NCBI GenBank assembly: GCA_030697525.1
Contig: JAUYPW010000018.1
Location: forward strand, 1-42,863
Direction: 5' to 3'
Origin: a bacterium
Lineage (GTDB): Bacteria; Patescibacteriota; Minisyncoccia; Sungbacterales; HO2-52-23
Length of the DNA: 42,863 nt
Shown in pieces: positions 23,933 to 32,735 of this stretch; within the stretch, counting starts at the first letter, position 1, and each line of letters opens with the position of its first letter. The translations under genes were made by a program, and so were the position numbers. Under the pieces are notes generated by a model. The model worked only from the letters and a program-made list of their open reading frames with translations. It searched no databases and was not told the DNA's origin.

Positions 23933-24880
23933 ATGCATAATCTACTGATTTTTTCTACCCAAGCTTCCAATTATTTTTCTTTACTCATAGCCAAACACCT
24001 GGGGATATGCGGGCATGGAGAAATTGTGAGGCGTGTATTTGGTGGTGGAGAAAAATATTATCGTATTGGAGTGGAAAAAAAGACTGGTCTCTTGGGTAGG
24101 GACGTGGTTTTTGTCGGAAGCGCACACACCGACGATGACTTGGAAGAGTTGTATAGAATTGGCAGAGCTCTTGTCGGATACGGAGCGCGACGAATTATTT
24201 TTGTCATACCATTTCTCGGGTATTCTACAATGGATAGGGCGGCAAGTCCCGGAGAGGTTGTGACAGCTAAAACAGTCGCGTGCAAATTGTCTGCCATTCC
24301 CAGCGGGGATATGCGCAACACCTTCCTTATGATGGATTTACATGTTTCTGGGCTGGTGCATTATTTTGAAGGCAACTGTCTTCGTTTTGAGCTTTCTTCC
24401 GAAGACATACTACTAGAAACCATTAAGAAGATGAATTACGCTGATAACTTTGTGGTTGGTACAGGAGACCTGGGTCGTCCAAAACTTGTTAAAATATTTG
24501 CCAAGAAGCTGGGTACAAATTTTGTTTTGGTGGACAAAGATCGGGAGTTTGAGAAGGTGGTAGCTAACGGAGTAATTGGGGATGTTCAAGGAAAATTGGT
24601 TTTTATCTACGACGACATGACGCGAAGCGGAGATACCCTGGTTGAGGCGGCTACGGTTTGTCGAAAGGCCGGAGCTGTGGCTGTGGGAGCTGTACTAAAC
24701 CACCTGGCATTAAATAATGAAGGGGTGGCAAGGAAACTTAGTAGTTCTCTGTTTGGTGTAATTTCTACAAATACCCACTCTATGAGTCGGTGTGGGGCTG
24801 TACGGAATTCAGACAAGTTTGTTATCAAAGATGTATCTGGTATATTTGCAGATTCTATAAAATCCATCCTTAACTACTGA
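23933..24880 (+). CDS. prs: Ribose-phosphate pyrophosphokinase (PRPP synthetase), divergent
   Basis: A 315-residue phosphoribosyltransferase-fold enzyme. Recognisable Prs features are GYSTMDRAASPGE (96-108, the equivalent of the P-Y-x-R-Q-D-R loop), MMDLHVSG (133-140), GTGDLGRPKLVKIFAKKLG (177-194) and the PRPP loop YDDMTRSGDT (226-235). The Tyr-Ala-Arg-Gln part of the ATP loop is altered to Tyr-Ser-Thr-Met, so this is a divergent branch. I chose ATG 23933, which follows aggag; an upstream ATG at 23849 would lie inside the stem-loop region. Its location before NadE and after PncB supports a role in supplying PRPP for NAD salvage. Confidence 0.85.
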   Translation: MHNLLIFSTQASNYFSLLIAKHLGICGHGEIVRRVFGGGEKYYRIGVEKKTGLLGRDVVFVGSAHTDDDLEELYRIGRALVGYGARRIIFVIPFLGYSTMDRAASPGEVVTAKTVACKLSAIPSGDMRNTFLMMDLHVSGLVHYFEGNCLRFELSSEDILLETIKKMNYADNFVVGTGDLGRPKLVKIFAKKLGTNFVLVDKDREFEKVVANGVIGDVQGKLVFIYDDMTRSGDTLVEAATVCRKAGAVAVGAVLNHLALNNEGVARKLSSSLFGVISTNTHSMSRCGAVRNSDKFVIKDVSGIFADSIKSILNY

Positions 24881-24895
24881 AGGAGGCAAGATAAA

Positions 24896-26572
24896 ATGAG
24901 AATCGCTATCTTACAGCAAAATTTTGTGGTGGGTGATATTGAAGGAAACACCCGGAAAATTGCGCAAGGCTATAAACAGGCTCGTATAAAAGGTGCCGAT
25001 TTGGTGGTCTCCACCGAGCTTGGCCCTTTCGGATATCCTCCCAAAGATATGCTGGAGAGAAAAAATTATCTGTATTTACAGAATAAATGGCTGGGCATAC
25101 TAGCGGCCGAGGTTGATAAAAATGTCGGATTGACAGTTGGTGCGGCCAGTAAAAATTATGGCGATGGCAAACCGCTTTTCAACAGCGCGGTGTTAATTGA
25201 AAACGGAAGATGTACAGAAAGATGTAACAAGGCTCTTCTCCCAACCTACGACGTGTTTGACGAGTCAAGATATTTTGAGTCTGGGAAAGAGCGTGGGCGC
25301 ACTTTTGTTTATAAAGGTTACCGGATTGCCATGTTGGTCTGCGAAGACATCTGGAACGGCAGTGAGGATCACGATGGACATAAAATGTACTATCGCGATC
25401 CGGTAAATGAGTTGGTTGATCAGAGATGCGATATCCTTATTGTAATAAACGGCTCTCCTTACTATTGGGGTAAGGGAGACGTGAGGTTTAATTTAGTTAG
25501 AGATATTGCGAAAAAACTGGACTGCGCGGTTGTTTACGCAAATCAGGTAGGATGTCAGGATGAACTAGTTTTTGACGGCCGAAGTTTTGCCGTCAATCAA
25601 TACGGCCGATGTATTGCCGCGGCCAAAGCCTTTGAAGAAGACCTTATTGTGTTTGATGTTGATAATCAAGAGAAAGTTGAATACCCGTTTGATGCCAATA
25701 GACTAGATCAATTATACGATGCTCTGGTTATGGGAGTTCGCGACTATGTACACAAGAGCGGTTTTGACAGTGTGGTTATGGGCCTTTCCGGTGGTATTGA
25801 TTCGGCTCTAACGGCTTGCATTGCGGTGGATGCGTTTGGTGCGAGAAATGTTGTTGGCGTGAGTATGCCTTCCGAATTTTCTTCGGATGGAAGTATTGAG
25901 GATGCCAGACAACTTGCTGAAAATCTGGGTATAGATTTTCATATTATACCCATAAACGGCATTTATGATGCGTTTGGCAGTACGCTACGTCCTACTACTA
26001 TTGGATGGAATAAGCCGGGGGATACACAGGGTGATGTTACAGAAGAAAATGTGCAGGCTAGAATCCGCGGAGTTTTGTTGATGGCTTTTACAAACAGAGT
26101 CTATCCAAATCGGCGCTTTATGCTTTTAACTACTGGCAATAAGTCGGAAGGCTCTGAAGGCTATTATACAATGTACGGAGATGCCGCCGGTGGGTATGCT
26201 CCGTTGATTGATGTATACAAGACCACGGTTTATAAACTTGCTCGTTATGTGAATAGTGGGGAAGAAGTAATTCCGCGAAATACTATCACAAAACCCCCTT
26301 CGGCAGAATTGCGTCATAATCAGAAAGACACGGACAGCCTTCCGGATTATGAAATTCTGGATCAGATTTTAAAGCTGCATATTGAAGAGCAGAAAAGCTG
26401 GGAGGATATTGTGGCTTTGACGGGATATGACGAGGAGGTGGTGAGAAAAGCCATAAGACTTTTGAACAAGGCTGAATACAAAAGAAGGCAGTATCCGCCT
26501 GGGCCAAAAGTTACCGCCAAAGCTTTTGGTTCCGGCCGCCGCTGGCCTATCACCGGAAAATATTTGGATTAA
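24896..26572 (+). CDS. nadE: Glutamine-dependent NAD+ synthetase
   Basis: A 558-residue two-domain enzyme. The N-terminal nitrilase-like amidase (1-250) has the Glu-Lys-Cys triad: Glu in STELGPFGYPP, Lys in CNKALLPTYDVFDE and Cys in AMLVCEDIWNG. The C-terminal synthetase has the pyrophosphatase loop GLSGGIDSALTA, then SMPSEFSSDGSIEDA, GNKSEGSEGY and PSAELRHNQKDTDSLPDYE. It converts deamido-NAD to NAD with glutamine nitrogen, the last salvage step. It follows prs by 15 bases with an aggagg site. The length is that of ordinary bacterial NadE. Confidence 0.96.
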   Translation: MRIAILQQNFVVGDIEGNTRKIAQGYKQARIKGADLVVSTELGPFGYPPKDMLERKNYLYLQNKWLGILAAEVDKNVGLTVGAASKNYGDGKPLFNSAVLIENGRCTERCNKALLPTYDVFDESRYFESGKERGRTFVYKGYRIAMLVCEDIWNGSEDHDGHKMYYRDPVNELVDQRCDILIVINGSPYYWGKGDVRFNLVRDIAKKLDCAVVYANQVGCQDELVFDGRSFAVNQYGRCIAAAKAFEEDLIVFDVDNQEKVEYPFDANRLDQLYDALVMGVRDYVHKSGFDSVVMGLSGGIDSALTACIAVDAFGARNVVGVSMPSEFSSDGSIEDARQLAENLGIDFHIIPINGIYDAFGSTLRPTTIGWNKPGDTQGDVTEENVQARIRGVLLMAFTNRVYPNRRFMLLTTGNKSEGSEGYYTMYGDAAGGYAPLIDVYKTTVYKLARYVNSGEEVIPRNTITKPPSAELRHNQKDTDSLPDYEILDQILKLHIEEQKSWEDIVALTGYDEEVVRKAIRLLNKAEYKRRQYPPGPKVTAKAFGSGRRWPITGKYLD

Positions 26573-26578
26573 ATTTTT

Positions 26579-26604
26579 AACCGCTCTTTAGGGAGCGGTT
26601 TTAT
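26579..26604 (+). terminator. Terminator of the NAD salvage operon
   Basis: The stem aaccgctc / gagcggtt is followed by ttata, just after nadE. Confidence 0.8.
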
Positions 26605-26606
26605 AT

Positions 26607-26635
26607 TTGCCGAATAACAGTACTCGTGCTATATT
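26607..26635 (+). promoter_or_regulatory. Promoter of the AAA ATPase gene
   Basis: TTGCCG (26607-26612) and TATATT (26630-26635) are separated by 17 bases, 38 bases before the GTG start. Confidence 0.55.
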
Positions 26636-26673
26636 TTTTCCGGAAGTTCTTTGTCAAAGGAGGTGATAAATTA

Positions 26674-28539
26674 GTGGATTCCCAAACTAATTCTGATACG
26701 AATATTGTCAAAAATATCTTGGACGAAATTGAGTCCTTGGATGCTTCTAAAAGCACCATAGATGAAATGGAAGATCTTTTGGAAAAAATTGGAGAAACCG
26801 AAGTAGGGTTTTACAAACGAGCGGACAAACTAAGAAAAAAATTGTCGCAGGAAGTTTCTAAAAGAAAAAGAAAATTGGCCAGAGGCATAGAAAGAGCTAT
26901 GCCTAAAACAGATCGCGAAGCTAGCGGACTTCCACTTGTGCCTGTACTAGAAGATCAAGATAAATTGGTTGGTGATGTGAATTTGATCATGGCCAATGTG
27001 CCTTATACCAGCCACCCGTTTGATAAGATAATGACCAATCTTGCCCAGGAACTTATTAAAAAAACCGGAGGGCTTACCCCAAACATAAATGTCCAAGCTG
27101 TGCGCGACAAAAAAGAGAATGAAGATGGAGGGCAACGATTTATAGTCAAGTGGATTTCTGATGGTCCTTTATCTCCCGAACAACTCTCCGGCCTTCATTA
27201 TATATGTGAACAAGCTTATGAGAGAAGGTTAAAAGGCCACAAAGCGGACGGCACCGGCTGGGAAAACGTGGTTAAACGCCATATCGGGCTTGACGGCAAA
27301 ATGTCTTCCGATCGCGCCGGACTTTATTTTGGAATGCAAACCCAGTGTAATTTGGTTGCCACAGGGCTAATTGTTTCCAGGAAATTTATCCGAGCATCAG
27401 AGGCAAAATTTTTAATAGACGCATATCCGGATGACTGGATTGCGCGGACTACGGAGATTGGCCACAAAATAGTTACGGAAGTGGAACTTCGTGAAGGCGT
27501 ATACAGTAAAGAAATGTCCGGCCTTTCGCAGGAAAACCTGCTTTATCTGATAGTTCAAGTCTCTTATCTTTTAGCCAAAAAAAGATTGATTGACAGGCCG
27601 ACTCTCATGACGGCAATTTTTCGGGAATTGGGTCGAGTGGGGACTTCAGCCGGAGACAGAGAGAAACTTTACGGTATGAGATCCGTGCTGGAAGTAATTG
27701 AGCGGGTTTTGCTCATGCCTCTCCAGCACCCGGAATTGGCAAGCTACTACAAGATAATTCAGCCAGAATCAGTATTGCTGGTTGGGGCTCCGGGAGTTGG
27801 TAAAACTCTTCTAGTGCACTGGCTGATGGCTAGGGATTATAATGCCATTTTTGTAGATGTGGACAGCGACCGTCTGTATATGGACCTAAAAAAAGGCAGT
27901 GGGCAGGGGGCAAGCGAGATACTTTTGCGGATAGACGCTATTAAGTCTATGACCAGGTTGCCGGTGATAATTTTGATTGACGAGGTAGATAAGCTTTTTG
28001 AAGAAAAAGGCGATATGGTGGTGAAGTTTTTAAATCTAACCCAAGGAATTCGAACCAAGGGTTTCCATATTATCGCCTCCACCAACTATCCGGAAAAAAT
28101 TGACATGCGCCTACTTGAACCGGGGCGTATTTCCCGGACGATCTATGTTGGTTTGCCGAATGAAGTGGAACGAAAGGGTGTTTTGGCAGTTCACTTAAAC
28201 GACATACCTTTTGAAGATGAGAGTATTAGACTTGATTGTGTTGAAACTATGACCAGGATGACCATCGGTTGGACGCAAAGGCAACTATGGTTTTTGTGTG
28301 TGGAAGCGGCTAAATTGTGCGGTTTTGAGATCGCGGGTGCTAATATACTAACCAAAGATTTGGTTACAGGCCGACCCTTGAGGATGGATGATCTTAAACG
28401 AGCCAGAGTGGAAGTTCTGAAATCTATAAATATGAAAGATATTAAAGACTGGGACAAACGTATCCAAAGGTTTGTATCCCAACTGGGCGGTGAAATAGGT
28501 TTTAAATCAACCAAAAAAGGGGGTGAGGTCTCGTTGTAG
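26674..28539 (+). CDS. AAA ATPase with an N-terminal coiled coil
   Basis: A 621-residue protein. The first 75 residues are charged and helical, and about 100-330 form a region without recognised domains. From about 365 a classic AAA module follows: GAPGVGKT (371-378), Walker B VIILIDEVDK, sensor 1 IIASTNYPEK, and the arginine-finger region LLEPGRISR. The module most resembles single-ring AAA proteins of the FtsH/katanin/proteasomal-ATPase sort, but no protease domain follows. I start it at GTG 26674 behind aaaggaggtga; the upstream start at 26626 would overlap the promoter. It stands alone between two terminators. A protein-remodelling role is likely; its clients are unknown. Confidence 0.82.
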   Translation: MDSQTNSDTNIVKNILDEIESLDASKSTIDEMEDLLEKIGETEVGFYKRADKLRKKLSQEVSKRKRKLARGIERAMPKTDREASGLPLVPVLEDQDKLVGDVNLIMANVPYTSHPFDKIMTNLAQELIKKTGGLTPNINVQAVRDKKENEDGGQRFIVKWISDGPLSPEQLSGLHYICEQAYERRLKGHKADGTGWENVVKRHIGLDGKMSSDRAGLYFGMQTQCNLVATGLIVSRKFIRASEAKFLIDAYPDDWIARTTEIGHKIVTEVELREGVYSKEMSGLSQENLLYLIVQVSYLLAKKRLIDRPTLMTAIFRELGRVGTSAGDREKLYGMRSVLEVIERVLLMPLQHPELASYYKIIQPESVLLVGAPGVGKTLLVHWLMARDYNAIFVDVDSDRLYMDLKKGSGQGASEILLRIDAIKSMTRLPVIILIDEVDKLFEEKGDMVVKFLNLTQGIRTKGFHIIASTNYPEKIDMRLLEPGRISRTIYVGLPNEVERKGVLAVHLNDIPFEDESIRLDCVETMTRMTIGWTQRQLWFLCVEAAKLCGFEIAGANILTKDLVTGRPLRMDDLKRARVEVLKSINMKDIKDWDKRIQRFVSQLGGEIGFKSTKKGGEVSL

Positions 28540-28555
28540 ACCACCCTCTTTTATT
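28519..28555 (+). terminator. Terminator overlapping the AAA ATPase stop codon
   Basis: gggtgaggtct and agaccaccctc form an imperfect stem around the stop codon, followed by ttttatttta. Confidence 0.6.
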
Positions 28556-28559
28556 TTAG

Positions 28560-28565
28560 TATAAT
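28560..28565 (+). promoter_or_regulatory. -10 box giving a leaderless VIT1-like message
   Basis: A perfect TATAAT ends only six bases before the ATG at 28572, so transcription would start at or near the A of the start codon. No ribosome binding site is present. Confidence 0.6.
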
Positions 28566-28571
28566 TTTCTT

Positions 28572-29072
28572 ATGGCTAATAAAAACAATCTGAAAGCTAT
28601 TTGTATGCGGAGTTTTGTTATGGGTTCAGAAGATAGTTTAGTCTCAACGGTGGGGCTCCTCTCTGGTATTGCTACTGCCGGAGTATCTCGCCCAACCATA
28701 CTTCTGACAGGGGCTATACTTTTGTCGGTGGAAGCTTTTTCTATGGCGGTAGGAAGTTTTCTCTCCGAGCGGTCGGCCGAAGAATATGCGGTGCATCACG
28801 AGGTAAGTCCCAAATATTCTTTTATAGGAAGTGCTGTGATGCTCTGCACCTATCTTATAGCTGGGTTTATCCCTCTTTCTCCATATATATTTGCAGGCGA
28901 AGACGCTTTGATTTTCTCTATACTATTTTCTCTAGTAACACTTTTTGTGGTAGGGATTATCACGGCTAAAGTGGTGAATGTAAATATACTTTGGAATGGA
29001 TTTAGAACTTTACTCATCGGAGGCATCGCGATTTTGGTGGGAGTATTTATAGGCGGATTGGTTAGTATATAG
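28572..29072 (+). CDS. VIT1/CCC1-family membrane protein (iron or manganese transport)
   Basis: A 166-residue membrane protein with about five hydrophobic segments. The start, SFVMGSEDSLVSTVGLLSGIA, is the characteristic first helix of VIT1/CCC1 transporters (usually F-G-x-x-D-G-L-V-S). It continues with EAFSMAVGSFLSERS, the second conserved helix with its acidic end. The cytoplasmic metal-binding loop of the larger members is reduced. The family exports Fe(II) or Mn(II) from the cytosol. There is no ribosome binding site and the -10 box abuts the ATG. Confidence 0.85.
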   Translation: MANKNNLKAICMRSFVMGSEDSLVSTVGLLSGIATAGVSRPTILLTGAILLSVEAFSMAVGSFLSERSAEEYAVHHEVSPKYSFIGSAVMLCTYLIAGFIPLSPYIFAGEDALIFSILFSLVTLFVVGIITAKVVNVNILWNGFRTLLIGGIAILVGVFIGGLVSI

Positions 29073-29154
29073 AAGAGTCATTTGCGTAATATAACCTTTT
29101 TTATTACAATAATTTTTGAGACGAGTTTTGGTTCTTTTCAAAGAGGGGACAGTC

Positions 29155-29709
29155 ATGAAGCGGAAACACGATTATGTTTGTCCCAAGTGCGGTGAAGGTC
29201 TGGATGTGATTGTTCAAGGGGTTTCCTCGGTAAGGAAGAATAGTGTTGAGGTGGTTTTTGAATGCGCACAAGGGCCTGGTAAGGAATGTGATTTTAAAAT
29301 TACTGTCCATCTTCTATTTTCTACAGAAGGCGAGATACTCTGGCCAAGCCAAGATTATGTTCGTAATCTTTTTAGACCGGAGTACGAACAAGCATTTGTC
29401 ATGAGCAAAAAATTTGGCCAATATCCGGAAGTTAGCGGCCCGTTCTTCTGTGAGGAAGATGCCATAAAGCAGATGAACTATCTGCTTTATGCCTTTCCGG
29501 AATCTTACTGCCGGGAATTTAAAAATAACCTTGATTATCGCACCAAACTCTGGATTCTTAAATCTTCTCAAGTTCCTCGCTGGGTTTTAGAACATATGAA
29601 AAAGGTTATGTTTCTGGAGCCTTGGGCTGATTTTCGGCCGCAAGATATTACCAACCCGGTGTTAAGAGAAGTTTTTTTAATAAATAGGTCTAACTGTAGC
29701 ATGGTTTAA
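29155..29709 (+). CDS. Zinc-ribbon protein of unknown function
   Basis: A 184-residue protein. The N-terminus has a C-x-x-C pair (about 9 and 12) and a second Cys pair (FECAQGPGKEC, about 37-46), consistent with a small zinc ribbon. The rest is mixed alpha/beta with many aromatics and no recognised motif. I chose ATG 29155 (gaggggac before it) over a start at 29116. It is transcribed alone, with its own terminator. Confidence 0.65.
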   Translation: MKRKHDYVCPKCGEGLDVIVQGVSSVRKNSVEVVFECAQGPGKECDFKITVHLLFSTEGEILWPSQDYVRNLFRPEYEQAFVMSKKFGQYPEVSGPFFCEEDAIKQMNYLLYAFPESYCREFKNNLDYRTKLWILKSSQVPRWVLEHMKKVMFLEPWADFRPQDITNPVLREVFLINRSNCSMV

Positions 29710-29714
29710 AAAAC

Positions 29715-29741
29715 ACGGTCCTTGTTTAAAGGGCCGTTTTA
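29715..29741 (+). terminator. Terminator after the zinc-ribbon gene
   Basis: The stem acggtcc / gggccgt is followed by tttat. Confidence 0.7.
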
Positions 29742-29744
29742 TAT

Positions 29745-29750
29745 TACAAT
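29745..29750 (+). promoter_or_regulatory. -10 box giving a leaderless lemA message
   Basis: TACAAT ends seven bases before the ATG at 29758. There is no ribosome binding site; the promoter sits directly behind the preceding terminator. Confidence 0.5.
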
Positions 29751-29757
29751 TCTTACT

Positions 29758-30315
29758 ATGAGAACTACATATATTATCTTGTTTATGATTGGTTTGGTCA
29801 TTCTTTGGCTTATCTGGATGTATAATTCCTTGATAAGAAAAAGAAACCGCGTGGACGAAGCCTGGTCGGATATAGAGGTTCAGCTAAAGAGGCGGTATGA
29901 CTTAATTCCAAATGTTATGGAAACGGTAAAGGGTTACGCGTCTCACGAACAGGGCGTTTTTCAAAAAGTAACTGAAGCTCGCACACAGGCTATGGGCGCC
30001 AAAAATGCCCATGAGCAAGCGGCAGCCGAAAATGTTTTAAGCAATACTTTGAAAACTTTATTTGCAGTTGCAGAAAACTATCCGGATCTCAAAGCCAATG
30101 CTAACTTTTTGGATTTGCAGAGAGAATTGGCGGATACGGAAAACAAGATTCAATCCGCGCGCCGGTTTTTCAATTCCACGATTTTGGACTATAACTCCTA
30201 TATTCAATCCTTTCCGACTAATATAATGGCTTCCGTTTTCGGCTTCGGCAAAAAAGAGTTTTTTGACTTAGAAGACAACCATCCGGCGCAGGAACCAGTG
30301 AAAGTTAGCTTTTAA
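29758..30315 (+). CDS. lemA: LemA family protein
   Basis: A 185-residue protein with an N-terminal transmembrane segment (about 2-22), then the conserved helical LemA region: YNSLIRKRNRVDEAWSDIEV, QLKRRYDLIPNVMETVKGYA and FNSTILDYNSYIQSFPTNI. The start at 29758 gives the usual length; an upstream ATG at 29722 would add residues not seen in the family. Its stop overlaps the htpX start by one base. LemA and HtpX are very often paired; the molecular function of LemA is not well defined. Confidence 0.95.
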   Translation: MRTTYIILFMIGLVILWLIWMYNSLIRKRNRVDEAWSDIEVQLKRRYDLIPNVMETVKGYASHEQGVFQKVTEARTQAMGAKNAHEQAAAENVLSNTLKTLFAVAENYPDLKANANFLDLQRELADTENKIQSARRFFNSTILDYNSYIQSFPTNIMASVFGFGKKEFFDLEDNHPAQEPVKVSF

Positions 30316-31247
30316 TGTCTACACTATACACTCATCAATCTTCAAACATCCGTAAGACTTGGCTTCTAATGAGTCTGTTTTTTGGTGTTGTTATTGCCAT
30401 AGGCTGGATATTTAGCGGGGCTTATGGAAATCCGAGCATACTTTATTTTGCTGTTTTTTTCAGTATCTTGATGAATGTTGTCGGCTACTGGTTTTCCGAT
30501 AAAATTGCTTTGGCTCTGCATCATGCCAAACCCGTGGAGATGAAATCTAACCCCGAACTTTACCGGATTTTAGAAAATTTAAGCATTACCGCTGGTCTCC
30601 CCATGCCGAAGTTTTATTTGATTCAGGATCCGGCTCCCAATGCTTTTGCTACTGGACGGAATCCTAAAAACGCGTCTGTGGCGGTGACCACTGGTTTATT
30701 GGAAAAGCTGGAACGCTCCGAGCTTGAAGGTGTGCTGGCCCACGAATTATCGCACATTGGAAATCGTGACATGCTGGTATCAACCGTAGCTGTTGTTTTA
30801 GTTGGTTTTGTTTCTATAGTGGCCGATATGTTTATGCGCTCCATGTGGTTTGGCGGTATGAGTAATGATGACGATAGGGGAAAAGCAGGCGGATTTCTGG
30901 TTATAATAGGAATTTTGCTTTCCATTCTTGCTCCTATTTTTGCGTCGCTTATACATTTGGCCATATCGCGCCGGCGCGAGTTTTTGGCCGATGCTTCCGG
31001 GGCGTTGCTTACCCGCTATCCGGAGGGGCTCGCCTCCGCTTTGGGGAAAATCGCGTCTTACGGTCGTCCGATCCGCACCGCTACCAACGCAACTGCCCAT
31101 CTTTTTTTTGAAAATCCTTTCGGAGCTGATAGGGACGGGGACGGCATTCCCGATCACAAACAAAAAACACCTTGGATAGTTAAGATATTCTCAACTCATC
31201 CTCCCATTGAAGAGAGAATAAAAATATTAAAAAATTTAAAGGTTTAA
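30315..31247 (+). CDS. htpX: HtpX-like membrane zinc metalloprotease
   Basis: A 310-residue M48-family membrane protease for quality control of membrane proteins. It has two N-terminal membrane segments (about 15-35 and 41-60), the zinc motif HELSH (143-147), further membrane segments, and the third-ligand region RRREFLADASGA. Near residue 275 a short D-x-D-x-D-G-like stretch (DRDGDGIPD) resembles a calcium-binding loop, not a standard HtpX feature. It is translationally coupled to lemA (TAATG). Confidence 0.95.
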   Translation: MSTLYTHQSSNIRKTWLLMSLFFGVVIAIGWIFSGAYGNPSILYFAVFFSILMNVVGYWFSDKIALALHHAKPVEMKSNPELYRILENLSITAGLPMPKFYLIQDPAPNAFATGRNPKNASVAVTTGLLEKLERSELEGVLAHELSHIGNRDMLVSTVAVVLVGFVSIVADMFMRSMWFGGMSNDDDRGKAGGFLVIIGILLSILAPIFASLIHLAISRRREFLADASGALLTRYPEGLASALGKIASYGRPIRTATNATAHLFFENPFGADRDGDGIPDHKQKTPWIVKIFSTHPPIEERIKILKNLKV

Positions 31248-31252
31248 AAAAC

Positions 31253-31864
31253 ATGCCGGAAACCATGCCCCCAAATTCATCTCCAGAAAAATCTCACCCC
31301 GAAGCTAAAAAACCGCAGTTAACTCCGGAGGCGGTTAAAAAATTGTGGGATAGATTTAATGATACCGAGAAAGGATTTATAACCACTAAAGATGACGGAG
31401 AGTTTAATAGTCTAATCAAGGATCTAAGCCCGGATACAGCCAAATCATGGACACTTTTCAGAAAAATTATAAAAACTGGCAGCCCCATGGCCAGCCTGAT
31501 AATTGCTGAAATAAATTCCCAGGGAAGAGAAAATTCAAAAGAAAACCCGCTTATTAAAATAGGGTTTATAAAATCGGAAGACGGTTCTTTTTTGTATACC
31601 AGATTACCCGGGCGGTATTTTTATGATAAAGGATTAGCCGCGGCTCAAAGCAAATTTAAAACAGATGTAAAATATCCCAGCGAAGAACAGGCCATGGCTT
31701 TATTAAATAAATTTAAAGCAGAATTTCCGGACAATGCCATCGCCGCTTTTATAGACGAAGAAAACACCTTTGCTTACTTAACTAAGACCGGTAAACCCGG
31801 CAAATTTAAATCAGAACGTGTTCCCGGCGATACCGAACTGTTTGTATTTGTGGTAGCATCGTAA
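31253..31864 (+). CDS. Hypothetical soluble protein
   Basis: A 203-residue protein that follows htpX by five bases with no ribosome binding site. The first 30 residues are Pro/Ser/Glu/Lys-rich and disordered-looking; the remainder is mixed alpha/beta (for example the strands PLIKIGFIKSEDGSFLYTR). No signal peptide or known motif is seen. It is probably in the lemA-htpX operon. Confidence 0.7.
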   Translation: MPETMPPNSSPEKSHPEAKKPQLTPEAVKKLWDRFNDTEKGFITTKDDGEFNSLIKDLSPDTAKSWTLFRKIIKTGSPMASLIIAEINSQGRENSKENPLIKIGFIKSEDGSFLYTRLPGRYFYDKGLAAAQSKFKTDVKYPSEEQAMALLNKFKAEFPDNAIAAFIDEENTFAYLTKTGKPGKFKSERVPGDTELFVFVVAS

Positions 31865-31870
31865 AAATAA

Positions 31871-31958
31871 GGAGGGTTGGCTCGAGTGGTCTAAGGCGCC
31901 GCACTCGAAATGCGGTTGGGGAGAAATCCCCTCGGAGGTTCGAATCCTCCACCCTCCG
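31871..31958 (+). tRNA. tRNA-Ser (anticodon CGA)
   Basis: Acceptor arms ggagggt / accctcc pair, with discriminator G. The anticodon stem ccgca / tgcgg holds the loop ctcgaaa, giving anticodon CGA. The long variable arm (ggggagaaatcccc) and T-arm ggagg-ttcgaat-cctcc are those of tRNA-Ser. CCA is not encoded, unlike in the tRNA-Asn of this window. Confidence 0.96.
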
Positions 31959-31970
31959 ATTTTATCAAAC

Positions 31971-32315
31971 ATGGATTTTAAACAGTATCAAAAATTAACG
32001 GCCAAGACCGCTTTGTATAGAAAAGTGCCGACTTTGCAAAAAATTGGAACTGAACTTTACGCGGTTTTGGGTTTGGTTGGAGAAGCGGGCGAGGTTGCGG
32101 AAAAAACAAAAAAGATGTTGCGAAACGACAATGGAGTTGTAACCAAAGAATTTAAAGATGATTTAGCTAAAGAGCTCGGAGATGTTTTGTGGTATGTCTC
32201 GCAAACAGCGTCGGAATTTAAATTAGATTTGGACAAAATCGCTTTAGGCAACATAGAAAAGCTTTTTTCCCGCAAAAAAAGAGGAGTGCTCCACAGCAAA
32301 GGGGATAACCGCTGA
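31971..32315 (+). CDS. MazG-like nucleotide pyrophosphohydrolase
   Basis: A 114-residue protein with the all-alpha NTP pyrophosphatase signature: LGLVGEAGEVAEKTKK (the E-x-x-E pair) followed by KELGDVLWYVSQTA (E-x-x-D). Such enzymes hydrolyse (d)NTPs to monophosphates and are thought to clean damaged nucleotides. It starts 12 bases after the tRNA-Ser gene with no ribosome binding site. Confidence 0.9.
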   Translation: MDFKQYQKLTAKTALYRKVPTLQKIGTELYAVLGLVGEAGEVAEKTKKMLRNDNGVVTKEFKDDLAKELGDVLWYVSQTASEFKLDLDKIALGNIEKLFSRKKRGVLHSKGDNR

Positions 32316-32357
32316 TTTTTTATAGAGTTCTTTTAAAACCAAAAAAGAGGTGCCAAA

Positions 32358-32732
32358 ATGCCTGATAATCTTTACTATACCTGGAAGCAGTTTGATAAAG
32401 ATGTGCGAAAACTAATCCGATTATTGCAACAACGCGGTTCTAAATTTAACGGCGTCTGGGGACCTGCCCGAGGAGGACTTCCTTTGGCCGTATGTCTTTC
32501 TCATGCGCTGGAAATTCCTCTGCTGGCCAAACCGTTTGAAGGTAATACTTTGGTGGTGGATGATATAGTTGATACTGGAGACACTCTGTACGGTTTTTTC
32601 AAAAGTGAATATCTCATCATATCAATTTTTTATCATCGCCAAAGCAGTTTTGAACCGTGGATCTGGCTGCGGGAAAAGAAAGACAAATATATTGTTTTTC
32701 CGTGGGAGTACGCACCGAACAAAAGGGGATAA
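32358..32732 (+). CDS. Phosphoribosyltransferase (hypoxanthine/guanine type)
   Basis: A 124-residue type I phosphoribosyltransferase with the PRPP loop LVVDDIVDTGDTL and an upstream WGPARGGLPLAVCLSHAL segment typical of purine salvage enzymes. It is shorter than most members and the hood domain is minimal, so base specificity cannot be stated. The site agaggtg precedes the ATG. It precedes a small zinc-finger gene by a few bases. Confidence 0.82.
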   Translation: MPDNLYYTWKQFDKDVRKLIRLLQQRGSKFNGVWGPARGGLPLAVCLSHALEIPLLAKPFEGNTLVVDDIVDTGDTLYGFFKSEYLIISIFYHRQSSFEPWIWLREKKDKYIVFPWEYAPNKRG

Positions 32733-32735
32733 GTT

